From an uncultured Candidatus Melainabacteria bacterium (GTDB lineage: Bacteria > Cyanobacteriota > Vampirovibrionia > Gastranaerophilales > Gastranaerophilaceae), in contig CAKVIN010000006.1 in assembly GCA_934754425.1 (NCBI GenBank), forward strand, positions 1-64,000: 64,000 nucleotides of DNA, read 5' to 3'. Below the pieces are notes generated by a model. It did no database searches. It was not told where the DNA came from and worked only from the letters and a program-made list of their open reading frames with translations. Within the stretch, counting starts at the first letter, position 1, and every line of letters begins with the position of its first letter. Position numbers and translations under genes: made by a program. This document shows, piece after piece, positions 1 to 7,258 of the stretch.

Positions 1-69
1 AGGTAGGTAGCGTCGCTAACGCAAGACACAGGCAGGTGATATTGAAAATTTAATAACGAAAGTCGTCAC

Positions 70-141
70 GGGCCTGTGGCGCAGCGGTAGCGCAGAGGAC
101 TCATAATCCTTTGGTCGTGGGTTCGAATCCCTCCGGGCCCA
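70..141 (+). tRNA. tRNA with CAU anticodon (elongator Met or lysidine-type Ile2)
   Basis: A full cloverleaf can be folded by eye. The 7-bp acceptor stem pairs 70-76 with 134-140 (one G-U), the D stem is GCGC/GCGC, and the anticodon loop CTCATAA carries CAT at 102-104. The T loop is TTCGAAT and the discriminator is A141, with no encoded CCA. The T stem GTGGG/CCCTC has a U-U mismatch at its second pair, which is unusual. CAU may read AUG, or AUA after lysidine modification; I cannot decide which. The 3' part is duplicated at 1948-1994, marking an integration site. Confidence 0.93.
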
Positions 142-146
142 AATTT
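100..146 (+). repeat. attL-like direct repeat inside the tRNA gene
   Basis: Proximal copy of the 47-bp perfect repeat. It begins at the anticodon loop and ends five bases past the tRNA. Confidence 0.85.
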
Positions 147-160
147 AAAATTCAATAATA

Positions 161-190
161 GCAACGGTTTTAGCCGTTGCTTTTTTGTTT
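161..190 (+). terminator. Rho-independent terminator after the tRNA
   Basis: The perfect 7-bp stem GCAACGG/CCGTTGC (161-167, 174-180) is followed by TTTTTTG. It lies inside the integrated element. The terminator that originally followed the tRNA is probably the one now beyond the distal repeat, at 2000-2023. Confidence 0.85.
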
Positions 191-355
191 TATATAGTCC
201 AAATATCTATTAAGGCTAGTGACTTGCTGCAAAATTTTGCAACAAAAATAGTGCCCAAAAGCATGATAAACAAAGTATTTGTACCTAAATATCATAATTT
301 GCATGAAATACACACACATTTATGATCCGCACACAGACCGCACACAAAATTATTT

Positions 356-847
356 TTATATTAAATGTTGTTGCATTAATTTATATAATTTTTTCGCATT
401 TATACCAGTATAAAAAAGTGATATCACATAAGGATTAGAAAACATTTTATTTGTTATATTATTCATTTTATTTTCGATAGGCTTCTTAGTATTAAAAGTA
501 ATATAATTAGAACCAGATATATTATCTAAATTGAGTTTTGTTACATCTGACCATTTAACAAAACCATATTCTGGTGTTTCAAAACCATTATTATCAATTC
601 TCATAACTAATTTTTTCGGTTTTGATATGCCAATCAGACAACATATAATTCCACAAATGCCGAACATAAAAAGAAGCAAGCTTAATACATATATAGTCAT
701 ATTTGAAAATAGAGAGTTCTCAAAGAAATTACTTATTGTTTCTTTGAAATACCAAGTTGCGAGCCCTAAAACAGTACAAATAATGAATTCAATCACGTGC
801 ATAAGATAAATTGATTTTTTCGTATATAAATTTAGAATATCTGCCAT
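356..847 (-). CDS. Small two-TM membrane protein, STM3941-like
   Basis: The 163-aa protein has two hydrophobic segments (about residues 12-33 and 50-73) followed by a soluble domain. That domain starts with KKLVMRIDNNGFETPEYG and continues VKWSDVTKLNL. This layout (two TM helices, then a PH-like 'IDNxGF...WxDV' segment) resembles the STM3941 family of small bacterial membrane proteins, whose biochemical role is unknown. The gene starts 10 nt after the stop of the HEPN-motif gene, so the two probably form one transcript and may work as a pair. It lies in the tRNA-integrated element. The family call is moderate and the function is unknown. Confidence 0.7.
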   Translation of the reverse strand: MADILNLYTKKSIYLMHVIEFIICTVLGLATWYFKETISNFFENSLFSNMTIYVLSLLLFMFGICGIICCLIGISKPKKLVMRIDNNGFETPEYGFVKWSDVTKLNLDNISGSNYITFNTKKPIENKMNNITNKMFSNPYVISLFYTGINAKKLYKLMQQHLI

Positions 848-857
848 ATTATTGAAT

Positions 858-1574
858 TTACCTTTTATCTTTGGATTTTAAATCATATAATCTTCTAATA
901 ATTGTCCAATATTCTGGAAGATTACGAATATCCCAACCATTTATTAATGCAGCATCATCAAACATATCACATACCAAACGGTCGCTTAGTGAATATAAGT
1001 CAGAATATTTTTCAGCAAAAAGTCTTAAAATCATTTCAATATTTAATTTTGTGATTGGTGATATTTGGTGAATTGGTTGCATATTAGGAGTATCTAGCAA
1101 TTTTTCCCAATAAGTCAAAGTGTTTAACCAAACAAGTTTATTTTCATTATAAGTATTTACATCAAAATGCATTATTGCATTACGTAATGTGTTTAGAGAT
1201 GATACTTGTTGCTTTAAAATATTTAAATCAGGAACCATCTTATAAAAGATTTTTCTATAATTTTTATCTTTACGAATTTTTGCGTGTTCAGTTAATATAT
1301 TTAAAACATCTATTAAATATGCATTATTTAAAAATTTGGTTAATTTTTCATTCTGAGTTTTCTTTGATTCAATTAAATCTTTAATTAGGTTTCTACCGTT
1401 TTGGATATATTTTTTATGATTTATTTTGTTTTGCAAATAAGGTATCAAACGAGAAAACGCAGAAGTTGGATATGTTTCAGTTAATGCAAAATACATTTTT
1501 TGCTTTAATGTTGTTTCAATATCCAAAACACGTTTATAAACTTTACTAAATTCTAAAACACTGTATCTATCCAT
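858..1574 (-). CDS. HEPN-motif protein, Abi-like
   Basis: The 238-aa protein is largely alpha-helical with no TM segment. Residues 131-136 read RNAIMH, fitting the R-x4-6-H motif of HEPN ribonucleases. The surrounding helical context (LNTLRNAIMHFDVNTYNENK) resembles Abi_2/AbiD/F-type abortive infection proteins. HEPN proteins typically cleave RNA when activated, but here activity and target are inference. The ATG at 1574 has no Shine-Dalgarno. The extended -10 TGCTACTAT ends 6 nt upstream, suggesting a leaderless mRNA. It is the first gene of a two-gene unit in a tRNA-integrated element, a typical setting for anti-phage cargo. Confidence 0.7.
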   Translation of the reverse strand: MDRYSVLEFSKVYKRVLDIETTLKQKMYFALTETYPTSAFSRLIPYLQNKINHKKYIQNGRNLIKDLIESKKTQNEKLTKFLNNAYLIDVLNILTEHAKIRKDKNYRKIFYKMVPDLNILKQQVSSLNTLRNAIMHFDVNTYNENKLVWLNTLTYWEKLLDTPNMQPIHQISPITKLNIEMILRLFAEKYSDLYSLSDRLVCDMFDDAALINGWDIRNLPEYWTIIRRLYDLKSKDKR

Positions 1575-1614
1575 AATTCAATAGTAGCATAAAATTATTA
1601 TCTATACTATAAAA

Positions 1615-1696
1615 GCGGTTAAAACCATTCGGACATACATCCGGTTTTAACCGCCAAATTTGGTAACAGATAACCATTCGGACATACATCCGGTTA
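1615..1696 (-). repeat. Twin hairpins sharing an identical 24-nt core
   Basis: Two adjacent stem-loops share the core AACCATTCGGACATACATCC plus GGTT. In the first (1615-1654) the stem is extended to 12 perfect base pairs, GCGGTTAAAACC/GGTTTTAACCGC. The second (about 1662-1697) has a different outer stem around the same loop. The core can alternatively fold as CGGA-CATACA-TCCG. It lies directly upstream of the HEPN gene, outside its apparent start site. Confidence 0.75.
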
Positions 1697-1828
1697 CCCT
1701 GCATTTGATGCATAGTTACACCATAATTATGACACATGTGTGTACTTTTGTAAAGATTTTTTCATGAATTTGTAACAAATATTGACATTATTTTAATGTT
1801 TGTCAATTCTATTTGTTAGTATTTTTAA

Positions 1829-1864
1829 TTTGTTGCAAAATTTAATCATTTTGTGCAAAATGAT
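1829..1864. repeat. Palindromic sites near attR
   Basis: 1829-1843 is the reverse complement of 232-246. 1845-1864 is the palindrome ATCATTTTGTGCAAAATGAT. The left end has its own palindrome TGCAAAATTTTGCA at 228-241. Their symmetric placement inside the att repeats suggests protein-binding sites for excision or integration. The rest of 1700-1947 is AT-rich with no gene that I can support. Confidence 0.5.
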
Positions 1865-1947
1865 AGTTTATTTTCTTCGCACACAGTTAATTTATGCAAT
1901 GGCTACAATCCAATACTTGTAATATATTAAACCATTAGTGAATAATT

Positions 1948-1994
1948 CTCATAATCCTTTGGTCGTGGGTTCGAATCCCTCCGGGCCCAAATTT
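1948..1994 (+). repeat. attR-like direct repeat (3' half of the tRNA)
   Basis: Distal copy of the 47-bp repeat, identical to 100-146. It lacks the tRNA 5' half, so it is not a functional tRNA. A terminator follows directly at 2000-2023. Confidence 0.88.
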
Positions 1995-1999
1995 TATAT

Positions 2000-2023
2000 A
2001 AGCCGGTCATAGACCGGCTTTTT
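2000..2023 (+). terminator. Terminator beyond the attR repeat
   Basis: The stem GCCGGTC/GACCGGC (2002-2008, 2012-2018) is followed by TTTTT. It is probably the original terminator of the tRNA gene before element insertion. Confidence 0.8.
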
Positions 2024-2230
2024 AAATGCTTAAAATTTACAAATATCATTCAATTTCCCTACTACTTTTATCAATTTGTCGTAGATTTGTCGGAGTTGAA
2101 AAGAAATCTCTAATGTTAAATCACTTCATCCGTGGAGAAAAACTAACTCTTTATTTTTTAACAAAAGGAAATTTTAACTTTGCTAAAAAGAAGAAATTTC
2201 TATCTTGCTCTTACATTAATTTGTAAAATA

Positions 2231-2259
2231 TAGACAAATTGCTGAAGATATTATAAAAT
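2231..2259 (+). promoter_or_regulatory. Promoter of hydrophobic-peptide mRNA 1
   Basis: TAGACA (2231-2236) and TAAAAT (2254-2259), each 5/6 to sigma-70 consensus, are separated by 17 nt. The predicted start near 2266 gives a 5' UTR of about 74 nt before the peptide ATG. Confidence 0.6.
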
Positions 2260-2339
2260 GGCTCTTGTAGGGCTTAGTACGAATGCTAAACTTCGTCACA
2301 CACAATTGTTGAAGAAATTGGACGAAAGGAGGCTAAGCT

Positions 2340-2405
2340 ATGGTGAGCAAAATAATAATGCTATTACTGGCATTTGCAATCGCAGTAATAGCATTAAAAC
2401 TGTAA
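2340..2405 (+). CDS. 21-aa hydrophobic peptide, type I toxin-like (locus 1)
   Basis: An ATG at 2340 sits 7 nt after a near-perfect Shine-Dalgarno (AAAGGAGG, 2325-2332). It opens a 21-codon ORF that starts MVSKIIMLLL and ends VIALKL: one lysine near the N terminus, one near the C terminus, and a single hydrophobic span between. This matches the architecture of membrane-acting type I toxins. A minus-strand RNA with its own promoter and terminator covers the whole ORF. The 5' UTR resembles that of locus 3 (blocks such as ACAATTG and a purine-rich SD). No annotated family is recognised; the function is inferred from structure. Confidence 0.7.
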   Translation: MVSKIIMLLLAFAIAVIALKL

Positions 2406-2464
2406 ACTATAGGGTGTGAAGAAAGCTCTTAAGGTTTGCTTAGGTCTTAGGAGCTTCGCCCTAC
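2348..2464 (-). ncRNA. Antisense RNA of peptide locus 1
   Basis: A minus-strand promoter (TTGACA complement at 2494-2499, 17-nt spacer, AATAAT complement at 2471-2476) predicts a start near 2464. An 11-bp perfect inverted repeat, AATGCTATTAC/GTAATAGCATT (2357-2367, 2385-2395), followed on the minus strand by TTATTATTTT, forms a terminator near 2348. The terminator stem lies inside the peptide ORF. The RNA, about 117 nt, would base-pair with the entire coding part of the peptide mRNA. Its 5' half folds into a hairpin near 2418-2455. Confidence 0.7.
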
Positions 2465-2470
2465 ACTTAT

Positions 2471-2499
2471 ATTATTTATTATATTTCTTAGTTTGTCAA
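2471..2499 (-). promoter_or_regulatory. Antisense RNA promoter, locus 1
   Basis: Perfect TTGACA, 17-nt spacer and AATAAT (5/6), reading on the minus strand. Confidence 0.7.
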
Positions 2500-2546
2500 T
2501 CAGTGAAGAATAACTTTTTTAAATTTACAAAGTATTATTGTAAAAG

Positions 2547-2587
2547 TTGACAAGTTGGGTGAAATAGTAGGTGAAATAGTAAATAAT
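2547..2587 (+). promoter_or_regulatory. Antisense RNA promoter of locus 3, spacer duplicated
   Basis: TTGACA is at 2547-2552 and AATAAT at 2582-2587, 29 nt apart. The spacer contains a perfect 12-bp tandem duplication, GGTGAAATAGTA at 2558-2569 and 2570-2581. Removing one copy restores exactly TTGACA-17-AATAAT, the same arrangement as the locus 1 antisense promoter. The promoter therefore appears inactivated or re-tuned by a slippage duplication. Confidence 0.65.
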
Positions 2588-2593
2588 AAAAGA

Positions 2594-2697
2594 GCTGGGT
2601 GGCACTTGCTTAAGGTACCGTATAATCCCTGCTATGTGAGAAATAATTTTAGTGCTATTGCTATATTCACTATCGTTAGTAGTAGCATTATTATTTT
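2594..2697 (+). ncRNA. Antisense RNA of peptide locus 3 (possibly silenced)
   Basis: A plus-strand RNA is predicted opposite the locus 3 peptide. Its terminator stem TGCTATTGCT/AGTAGTAGCA (2653-2662, 2678-2687; pairs fully in RNA with two G-U) is followed by TTATTATTTT, and lies within the peptide ORF as in the other loci. Its promoter is disrupted by a 12-bp duplication, so expression may be lost or reduced. Confidence 0.55.
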
Positions 2698-2706
2698 GTA
2701 CAACAT
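2632..2706 (-). CDS. 24-aa hydrophobic peptide, type I toxin-like (locus 3)
   Basis: The ATG at 2706 follows AAGAGGT by 7 nt. The peptide begins MLYKIIMLLL and contains IAIALKL, clearly related to locus 1 (KIIMLLL...IALKL), with three extra C-terminal residues. A minus-strand promoter TGAACA-17-TAAAAT (complements at 2819-2824 and 2796-2801) would start its mRNA near 2789. The locus is convergent to locus 1, and the two are about 300 bp apart. A longer overlapping minus-strand frame (2525-2731) is polar and looks like a shadow of this one. Confidence 0.65.
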   Translation of the reverse strand: MLYKIIMLLLTIVNIAIALKLFLT

Positions 2707-2828
2707 AATAGCTACCTCTTTTCTTAGTCATTATTCCAATTGTTGATTGTGGCTAAGAAGTTAGTAGCGATTTTCCACTTGTACCCTGCAGATTAATTTT
2801 ACAATAAATTTTCACATTTGTTCACAAT

Positions 2829-2871
2829 AAAAAACGCTCAATGCCAATTGCAAAGAGCGTTTTTATATTTT
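2829..2871 (-). terminator. Terminator of the 2902-3198 gene
   Basis: Stem AAACGCTC/GAGCGTTT around 2831-2862 with a T-run on both strands. On the minus strand it ends the gene at 2902-3198. Confidence 0.75.
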
Positions 2872-2901
2872 TTATTTTTTTGATAATGCTATTTCTTTTT
2901 G

Positions 2902-3198
2902 CTATTTAATTTCTGCATCATCGGTGGCTTGAAGCTGTTTTGACTTGTAATTGTGGATGACTGCGTCAACCAATAAGTCGTAGGAAGAGCTTTTCTCTAT
3001 ATTAGGAAATTCCTCTTTCAATTGTTGTCTGACCATTGCTTCCAGCCTTTGTTCGTCAGCTCTTATTTTTAGTTCGTTGCTTGACAACGACTCTATATAA
3101 TCTGCATTTGCTTGTCTTTGTGAACTTGCAAATGTCAATAAATTCGCTTTTGTATCTATTGCCTGTTTAAGTGACTTTAAAAATTTTAGGTTGAACAT
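2902..3198 (-). CDS. Small charged protein of unknown function
   Basis: 98 aa counted from the ATG at 3198, which has an AAAGAGG Shine-Dalgarno 6 nt upstream. The frame could be extended 11 codons, but that upstream start lacks a ribosome-binding site. The protein begins MFNLKFLKSLKQAIDTKANL. Residues 33-65 are rich in Glu/Lys/Arg and likely form an amphipathic helix. No signal peptide, TM segment or known motif is seen. It lies just downstream of glyS in the same direction and ends at a terminator. I do not recognise a family. Confidence 0.65.
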   Translation of the reverse strand: MFNLKFLKSLKQAIDTKANLLTFASSQRQANADYIESLSSNELKIRADEQRLEAMVRQQLKEEFPNIEKSSSYDLLVDAVIHNYKSKQLQATDDAEIK

Positions 3199-3296
3199 AA
3201 CGACCTCTTTTAGTTTTATTACTACCTTCACTTGTATTTTTATAAAGTCCCCTAAAGGTAAAAATTGACCCTTTAGAAAAAAGTTGTTACAATTTT

Positions 3297-5288
3297 TTAC
3301 ATTTTAGAGAAATCTGTTAGTATTATATACTTATTTTTCAAACTCTTCAATAGTGCTAATCTATTATTTTTAATCTTTTCGTCCTTATCCATGACAAGTA
3401 CATCATCAAAGAATTTTGTAACTACAGGATTAATTTGTGTTAAATCTTTTAAGTATTTAGCATAGTCTCCATCAAAGTTTACACTCTGAACAGCTTGATA
3501 CAACGCTTTTTCCGCATCTTCTACAAATAATTCTTGTTTAACTTCGCCAGCTTCTTCTTTCAAAATTCTCAAAACTCTGTTTGCGTTTTCTATAAGTTTT
3601 TCATCAACACCACCAGAAATAGCTTTAACTCTTTCTAAATAATCTGATAAATCGAAACAAGGATTTACACTTGAGCAGGCTTCTAAAATATTTTTAGAAT
3701 AATCGCTATTCAAGAAAATAATCAATCTTTGAACAAAGAATTCTTCCACATCTTTTTTCACATCAGCTTTAACAGGAAGTAATTCCAAGGTTTCATCAAT
3801 AAGTTTTGATAAATCCAATTTTAAATTGTGTTCCAAAACAGTTTTGATAATACCTAAAGCTGCACGTCTTACACCTAACGGGTCAGAAGAACCGGTTGGT
3901 TTTTTGCCGGAAACAAATACTGCACAAATTGTATCCATTTTATCGGCAATACCAACAACTTGACCTTCAATAGATTTTGCTGTTTCACTATCAGCATTTA
4001 GTGGGAAATAGTGTTCTTTAATACCTTCTGCAACTTCCGGAGCTTCCTTTGATACTCTTGCATAATCAGCACCAATAAATCCTTGTAGTTCTGTAAATTC
4101 AAACACAAGATTTGTTGCTAAATCAGCTTTACAAAGCTCAGCAGTTCTTATTATAGAAGGACGATTTACACCTAAATCACTTGCAATTTTTTCTGAAAGT
4201 TTTACAATACGTTGAGTTTTATCATAAACTGAGCCCATACCTTTTTGGAAAGTCATACCTTTCAAGCTTTCAACATAAGCTTCAAGAGGTTTTTTAGTAT
4301 CTTCATTAAAGAAGAATACTGCATCATCAAGTCTTGCTTTAATTACTCTCAAATTGCCGGCTTTAATATTTTCAAATTCATTACCGATGTAGTTTGTAAT
4401 TGTGACGAATTTGTTGATTAATTTTCCGCTATCTTTTTTATACAAAGCGAAATATCTCTGGTGAGTTTCCATAACTGTAACTGCAACTTCTTGCGGAATT
4501 GTAAGAAATGCTTCGTCGAAATTACAAGTAACTGCAACTGGATATTCGCAAATAAATGTAACTTCTTCTAACAAATCATCAGAAATTTTTGTTATAGCAT
4601 TTAATTTATCAGCTTCAGCTTTAGTTAATTCTAAAATACGTTCTTTTCTTTCATCTTGGTTAACAATAACCTTCGCATCTCTTAATTTTTCAACATATTC
4701 ATCAGGGTTATTAATTACAATATTTTGTTTAGAGAATCTATGACCATTAGTTTTGTTAGATGATTCTTTATCAATAATAGTAATCTTAATTTCTTCGTTA
4801 TCCAAAATTGAAAGCACCCATCTAATTGGACGAGAAAATTTAACGTCATTGTTTCCCCATCTCATAAAATGTGGACCTTGAAGTTTAGAGAAGATTACAG
4901 GAACATTTTCTTGCAACAAATCTTTTGTATTTTTGCCTTTGATAGAAATTTTTGCATGAAGGTAGTTGTCTTCAACATAAAGCTCATCAGGGGTTACACC
5001 GTTTTTCTTTGCAAAACCTTCACCGGCTTTAGTTAGATTGTTATTTTCATCAAATGCAACTTTTGCAATTGGACCTTTAACAACTTTTTCAACATCCGGT
5101 TGAGAAGCTGCAAGTCCTTCAACGATTACGGCAAGTCTTCTTGGAGTTGCCATAACATTAACTTTATCAAATTTTACATTACTATTATTTAAAAATGTTT
5201 CAAATCCGCTTTTTAATTGAGAAATTGCCATCGGTATAAACTTATATGGTAATTCTTCAACACCTATTTCCAATAAATATTTACTCAT
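3297..5288 (-). CDS. glyS: Glycyl-tRNA synthetase beta subunit
   Basis: The 663-aa protein matches the beta chain of the bacterial alpha2beta2 glycyl-tRNA synthetase. The N terminus SKYLLEIGVEELPYKFIP is the family signature. ATPRRLAV, the FMRWGN segment, ETHQRYFAL and the C-terminal GRKPTGSSDPLG-like stretch (SGKKPTGSSDPLGVRRAA) are all present. The beta subunit provides tRNA binding and the HD-like and anticodon-binding domains, while catalysis needs the alpha chain (glyQ), which is not in this window. A GGAG Shine-Dalgarno precedes the ATG. rpe lies upstream in the same direction, 84 bp away. Confidence 0.97.
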   Translation of the reverse strand: MSKYLLEIGVEELPYKFIPMAISQLKSGFETFLNNSNVKFDKVNVMATPRRLAVIVEGLAASQPDVEKVVKGPIAKVAFDENNNLTKAGEGFAKKNGVTPDELYVEDNYLHAKISIKGKNTKDLLQENVPVIFSKLQGPHFMRWGNNDVKFSRPIRWVLSILDNEEIKITIIDKESSNKTNGHRFSKQNIVINNPDEYVEKLRDAKVIVNQDERKERILELTKAEADKLNAITKISDDLLEEVTFICEYPVAVTCNFDEAFLTIPQEVAVTVMETHQRYFALYKKDSGKLINKFVTITNYIGNEFENIKAGNLRVIKARLDDAVFFFNEDTKKPLEAYVESLKGMTFQKGMGSVYDKTQRIVKLSEKIASDLGVNRPSIIRTAELCKADLATNLVFEFTELQGFIGADYARVSKEAPEVAEGIKEHYFPLNADSETAKSIEGQVVGIADKMDTICAVFVSGKKPTGSSDPLGVRRAALGIIKTVLEHNLKLDLSKLIDETLELLPVKADVKKDVEEFFVQRLIIFLNSDYSKNILEACSSVNPCFDLSDYLERVKAISGGVDEKLIENANRVLRILKEEAGEVKQELFVEDAEKALYQAVQSVNFDGDYAKYLKDLTQINPVVTKFFDDVLVMDKDEKIKNNRLALLKSLKNKYIILTDFSKM

Positions 5289-5372
5289 CTTTTTTCTCCA
5301 TTTCTGCCTTGATTATACATAAAAACAAGCAAAAAGAAAAGAAGAGAGCATTTTTAAAGAAAAAATTTAAAA

Positions 5373-6020
5373 TTACAATAAGCTATCTATTGCTTTTTTA
5401 TAATCATCACATCCAAAAATATAACTTCCGGCAACAAGTGAATTTGCACCAAGTGATGTACAAATTTTTGAAGTCAAATTATTAATGCCACCATCCACTT
5501 GTATAATCAAATCTTCAGATGCGTTTTCTTTTATTTGTGGAATTTTCATTGCACAATCATGCATAAATTCTTGACCGCCAAACCCAGGTTCTACTGTCAT
5601 AACCAAAACTAAATCCAAATCATTAAGTAAAGGCAAAATTTCTTTAGGTTCTGTTTTTGGCTTAATAGATATTCCGGCTTTTTTCCCACAAGATTTTATT
5701 TGCGCAACAATATCCGCTGCGTGTTCAATATCTTTACAAGCTTCTACATGGAAAGTTAATATATCGGAACCGGCTTTTGCAAAAGCTTCAATATATTTTT
5801 CCGGATTTTCAATCATCAAATGGGTATCCAATATTAAGTCAGTAGCTTTTCTTAATGACTTAACTACCGGAATACCAATAGAAATATTTGGAACAAAATG
5901 ACCATCCATGACGTCAACGTGAACCCATTTTGCACCTGCGGATTTGATTGCATTCACATCGTTTCCTAAATTCGCAAAATCTGCTGATAAAATTGATGGT
6001 GAGATAATAATATTTTTCAT
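5373..6020 (-). CDS. rpe: Ribulose-phosphate 3-epimerase
   Basis: The 215-aa (beta/alpha)8 enzyme interconverts ribulose-5-phosphate and xylulose-5-phosphate in the pentose phosphate pathway. Visible signatures are SPSILSADFANLG, HVDVMDGHFVPN (metal-binding His/Asp), DTHLMIENP, MTVEPGFGGQEF and VDGGI. I start at the ATG at 6020 (MKNIIISPSIL). The extended -10 TGATACAAT ends 7 nt upstream and no Shine-Dalgarno is present, suggesting leaderless translation. A longer start at 6041 would lie upstream of this promoter. Confidence 0.96.
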   Translation of the reverse strand: MKNIIISPSILSADFANLGNDVNAIKSAGAKWVHVDVMDGHFVPNISIGIPVVKSLRKATDLILDTHLMIENPEKYIEAFAKAGSDILTFHVEACKDIEHAADIVAQIKSCGKKAGISIKPKTEPKEILPLLNDLDLVLVMTVEPGFGGQEFMHDCAMKIPQIKENASEDLIIQVDGGINNLTSKICTSLGANSLVAGSYIFGCDDYKKAIDSLL

Positions 6021-6149
6021 ATATTTTATTGTATCACACACATAAATTTACGAGGAATTGGAGAAAAATTAACGAGTTATATTCTAATTCAAATTAATGT
6101 TGTTATTTTCCTCATTTTCGTCTATAATACTTAAAGTGAGGATTGTAAA

Positions 6150-6509
6150 ATGGTTGATACTGATGAAATAAAAGATTATTTGCAAAAACTAAAACGAATA
6201 ATTCGTGACCAATCTGATTTCGTTTTAGGTAATAAGCGTTTTATTAAAGCTGCTAGATTGCAAGATATTATGTGCTGTATTTTAGCAAAGTTGCCGGAAT
6301 CTTATAAGAAGACTTTAAAAATCAGATCTGAAATTAAACGATATGATTCAGTAATGATGTTCGGACTTTTAACTAAAGCTTTTAGTAAAAAATTCTTTTT
6401 GGATAACAGCTTATGCATAATTGATTTTGTGTCAGTAAACAAGCTCATAGACGGAATAAGTTCTTCAATAGTACGTGACATTAGGTCAATCGAAGGGATA
6501 TCCGAATAA
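6150..6509 (+). CDS. Uncharacterised 119-aa helical protein
   Basis: The ORF follows GTGAGG by 7 nt, with TATAAT at 6123-6128, so it has its own promoter and Shine-Dalgarno. The protein is soluble, basic and predominantly helical (DEIKDYLQKLKRIIRD at the N terminus), with no recognisable domain. It is read towards the coiled-coil gene at 6601. Function unknown. Confidence 0.7.
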   Translation: MVDTDEIKDYLQKLKRIIRDQSDFVLGNKRFIKAARLQDIMCCILAKLPESYKKTLKIRSEIKRYDSVMMFGLLTKAFSKKFFLDNSLCIIDFVSVNKLIDGISSSIVRDIRSIEGISE

Positions 6510-6600
6510 CCTTCTTGATAAGCATGCCAAAAGCGTTGACTTTTATTAGATGTTTGTTATACAATTTTGGTGACTATCATAAAAAAATACGGAGTAGAAA

Positions 6601-7197
6601 ATGAATTCACAACAAGATGTTATATACGGTTTGATGAATGAGCTGGAAGAAGCTCTTGATAATAAAGGGATGCCGCTGTTAGGTTTTTCTGTTGTGAGAA
6701 AAGATACTGTAACAAATATTCTTGATAAATTATATGCAGCACTTCCTGATGAAATCAAGGAAGCAAGAGCTTTGTTAAGACGTAAAGATGAATTGCAATA
6801 TGAAGCACAACAAAGAGCAGAAAAAGTTGTTGCTGATGCCCAAACTGAAGCAAATCGTCTTCTTAGCGAATCTGATTTATTAAGAGCAGTTCAAAGAGAA
6901 GCAGAAAAAATTAAAGAACAAGTTATTGCGGATTGCGAAGAAATTAAGCGCAAGGCAATGGATGAAGCTGAAAGCGTAAGAATTCAAGCTAATGATGAAG
7001 CGACTAGAATTAAAGACGGCGCAACTGTTTATGCAGAACAAGTGCTTACTAATTTAGAACAAAATCTTGGTCAACTTCAAGAAGTGGTAAAAAATGGACA
7101 ACTTCAATTAGAAAGAAGAAGAATTGAAGCAGATGAACAACAAGCAAGTTTTGCTAATCAACGTCCGGAATACGCACAAGATTTTAAAGTTCAATAG
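6601..7197 (+). CDS. DivIVA/AtpF-like coiled-coil protein
   Basis: The 198-aa protein has an N-terminal region of about 60 residues (LMNELEEALDNKGMPLLGF) and then a long heptad-rich coiled coil from about residue 60 to 185. The coil is rich in Ala/Glu/Arg/Gln, with AEKVVADAQTEANRLL and AESVRIQANDEATRIK segments. This composition resembles DivIVA-type or F-type ATP synthase b-subunit-like proteins of cyanobacterial relatives. There is no TM helix, so a b-subunit role is unlikely. A cell-division or cell-pole scaffold is plausible but not shown. A terminator follows at 7220-7258. Confidence 0.65.
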   Translation: MNSQQDVIYGLMNELEEALDNKGMPLLGFSVVRKDTVTNILDKLYAALPDEIKEARALLRRKDELQYEAQQRAEKVVADAQTEANRLLSESDLLRAVQREAEKIKEQVIADCEEIKRKAMDEAESVRIQANDEATRIKDGATVYAEQVLTNLEQNLGQLQEVVKNGQLQLERRRIEADEQQASFANQRPEYAQDFKVQ

Positions 7198-7219
7198 TTT
7201 TGACAACAAGTATTATACG

Positions 7220-7258
7220 AAGCAGAAAGTTAGTTTAAAATTAATTTTCTGCTTTTTT
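7220..7258. terminator. Bidirectional terminator between convergent genes
   Basis: AGCAGAAA at 7219-7226 pairs with TTTCTGCT near 7245-7254 and is followed by TTTTTTAG. The 3' arm overlaps the last codons of the GH77-like gene on the other strand. Confidence 0.65.

Larger units (their letters stand above)
100..1994. mobile_element. Small tRNA-integrated element, no integrase
   Basis: The sequence 100-146 (tRNA anticodon loop to just past the tRNA 3' end) recurs exactly at 1948-1994, 47 of 47 bases. The bases flanking the repeats differ. This is the attL/attR pattern of site-specific integration into a tRNA 3' half. The 1,848-bp segment carries two co-directional minus-strand genes (HEPN-motif protein, then a membrane protein) and a pair of hairpins. 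A 15-nt inverted pair, AAATTTTGCAACAAA at 232-246 and its complement at 1829-1843, sits about 85-105 bp inside each end and could be recombinase arm sites. No integrase is encoded, so it is a remnant or an element mobilised in trans. Confidence 0.8.

Noticed and set aside
2525..2731. 68-aa minus-strand ORF
   Set aside because: Polar, no SD at its start, and it overlaps the SD-led hydrophobic peptide of locus 3 in another frame.
3249..3275. CTAAAGG/CCTTTAG hairpin as glyS terminator
   Set aside because: Short stem and no T-run on the relevant strand; too weak to list.
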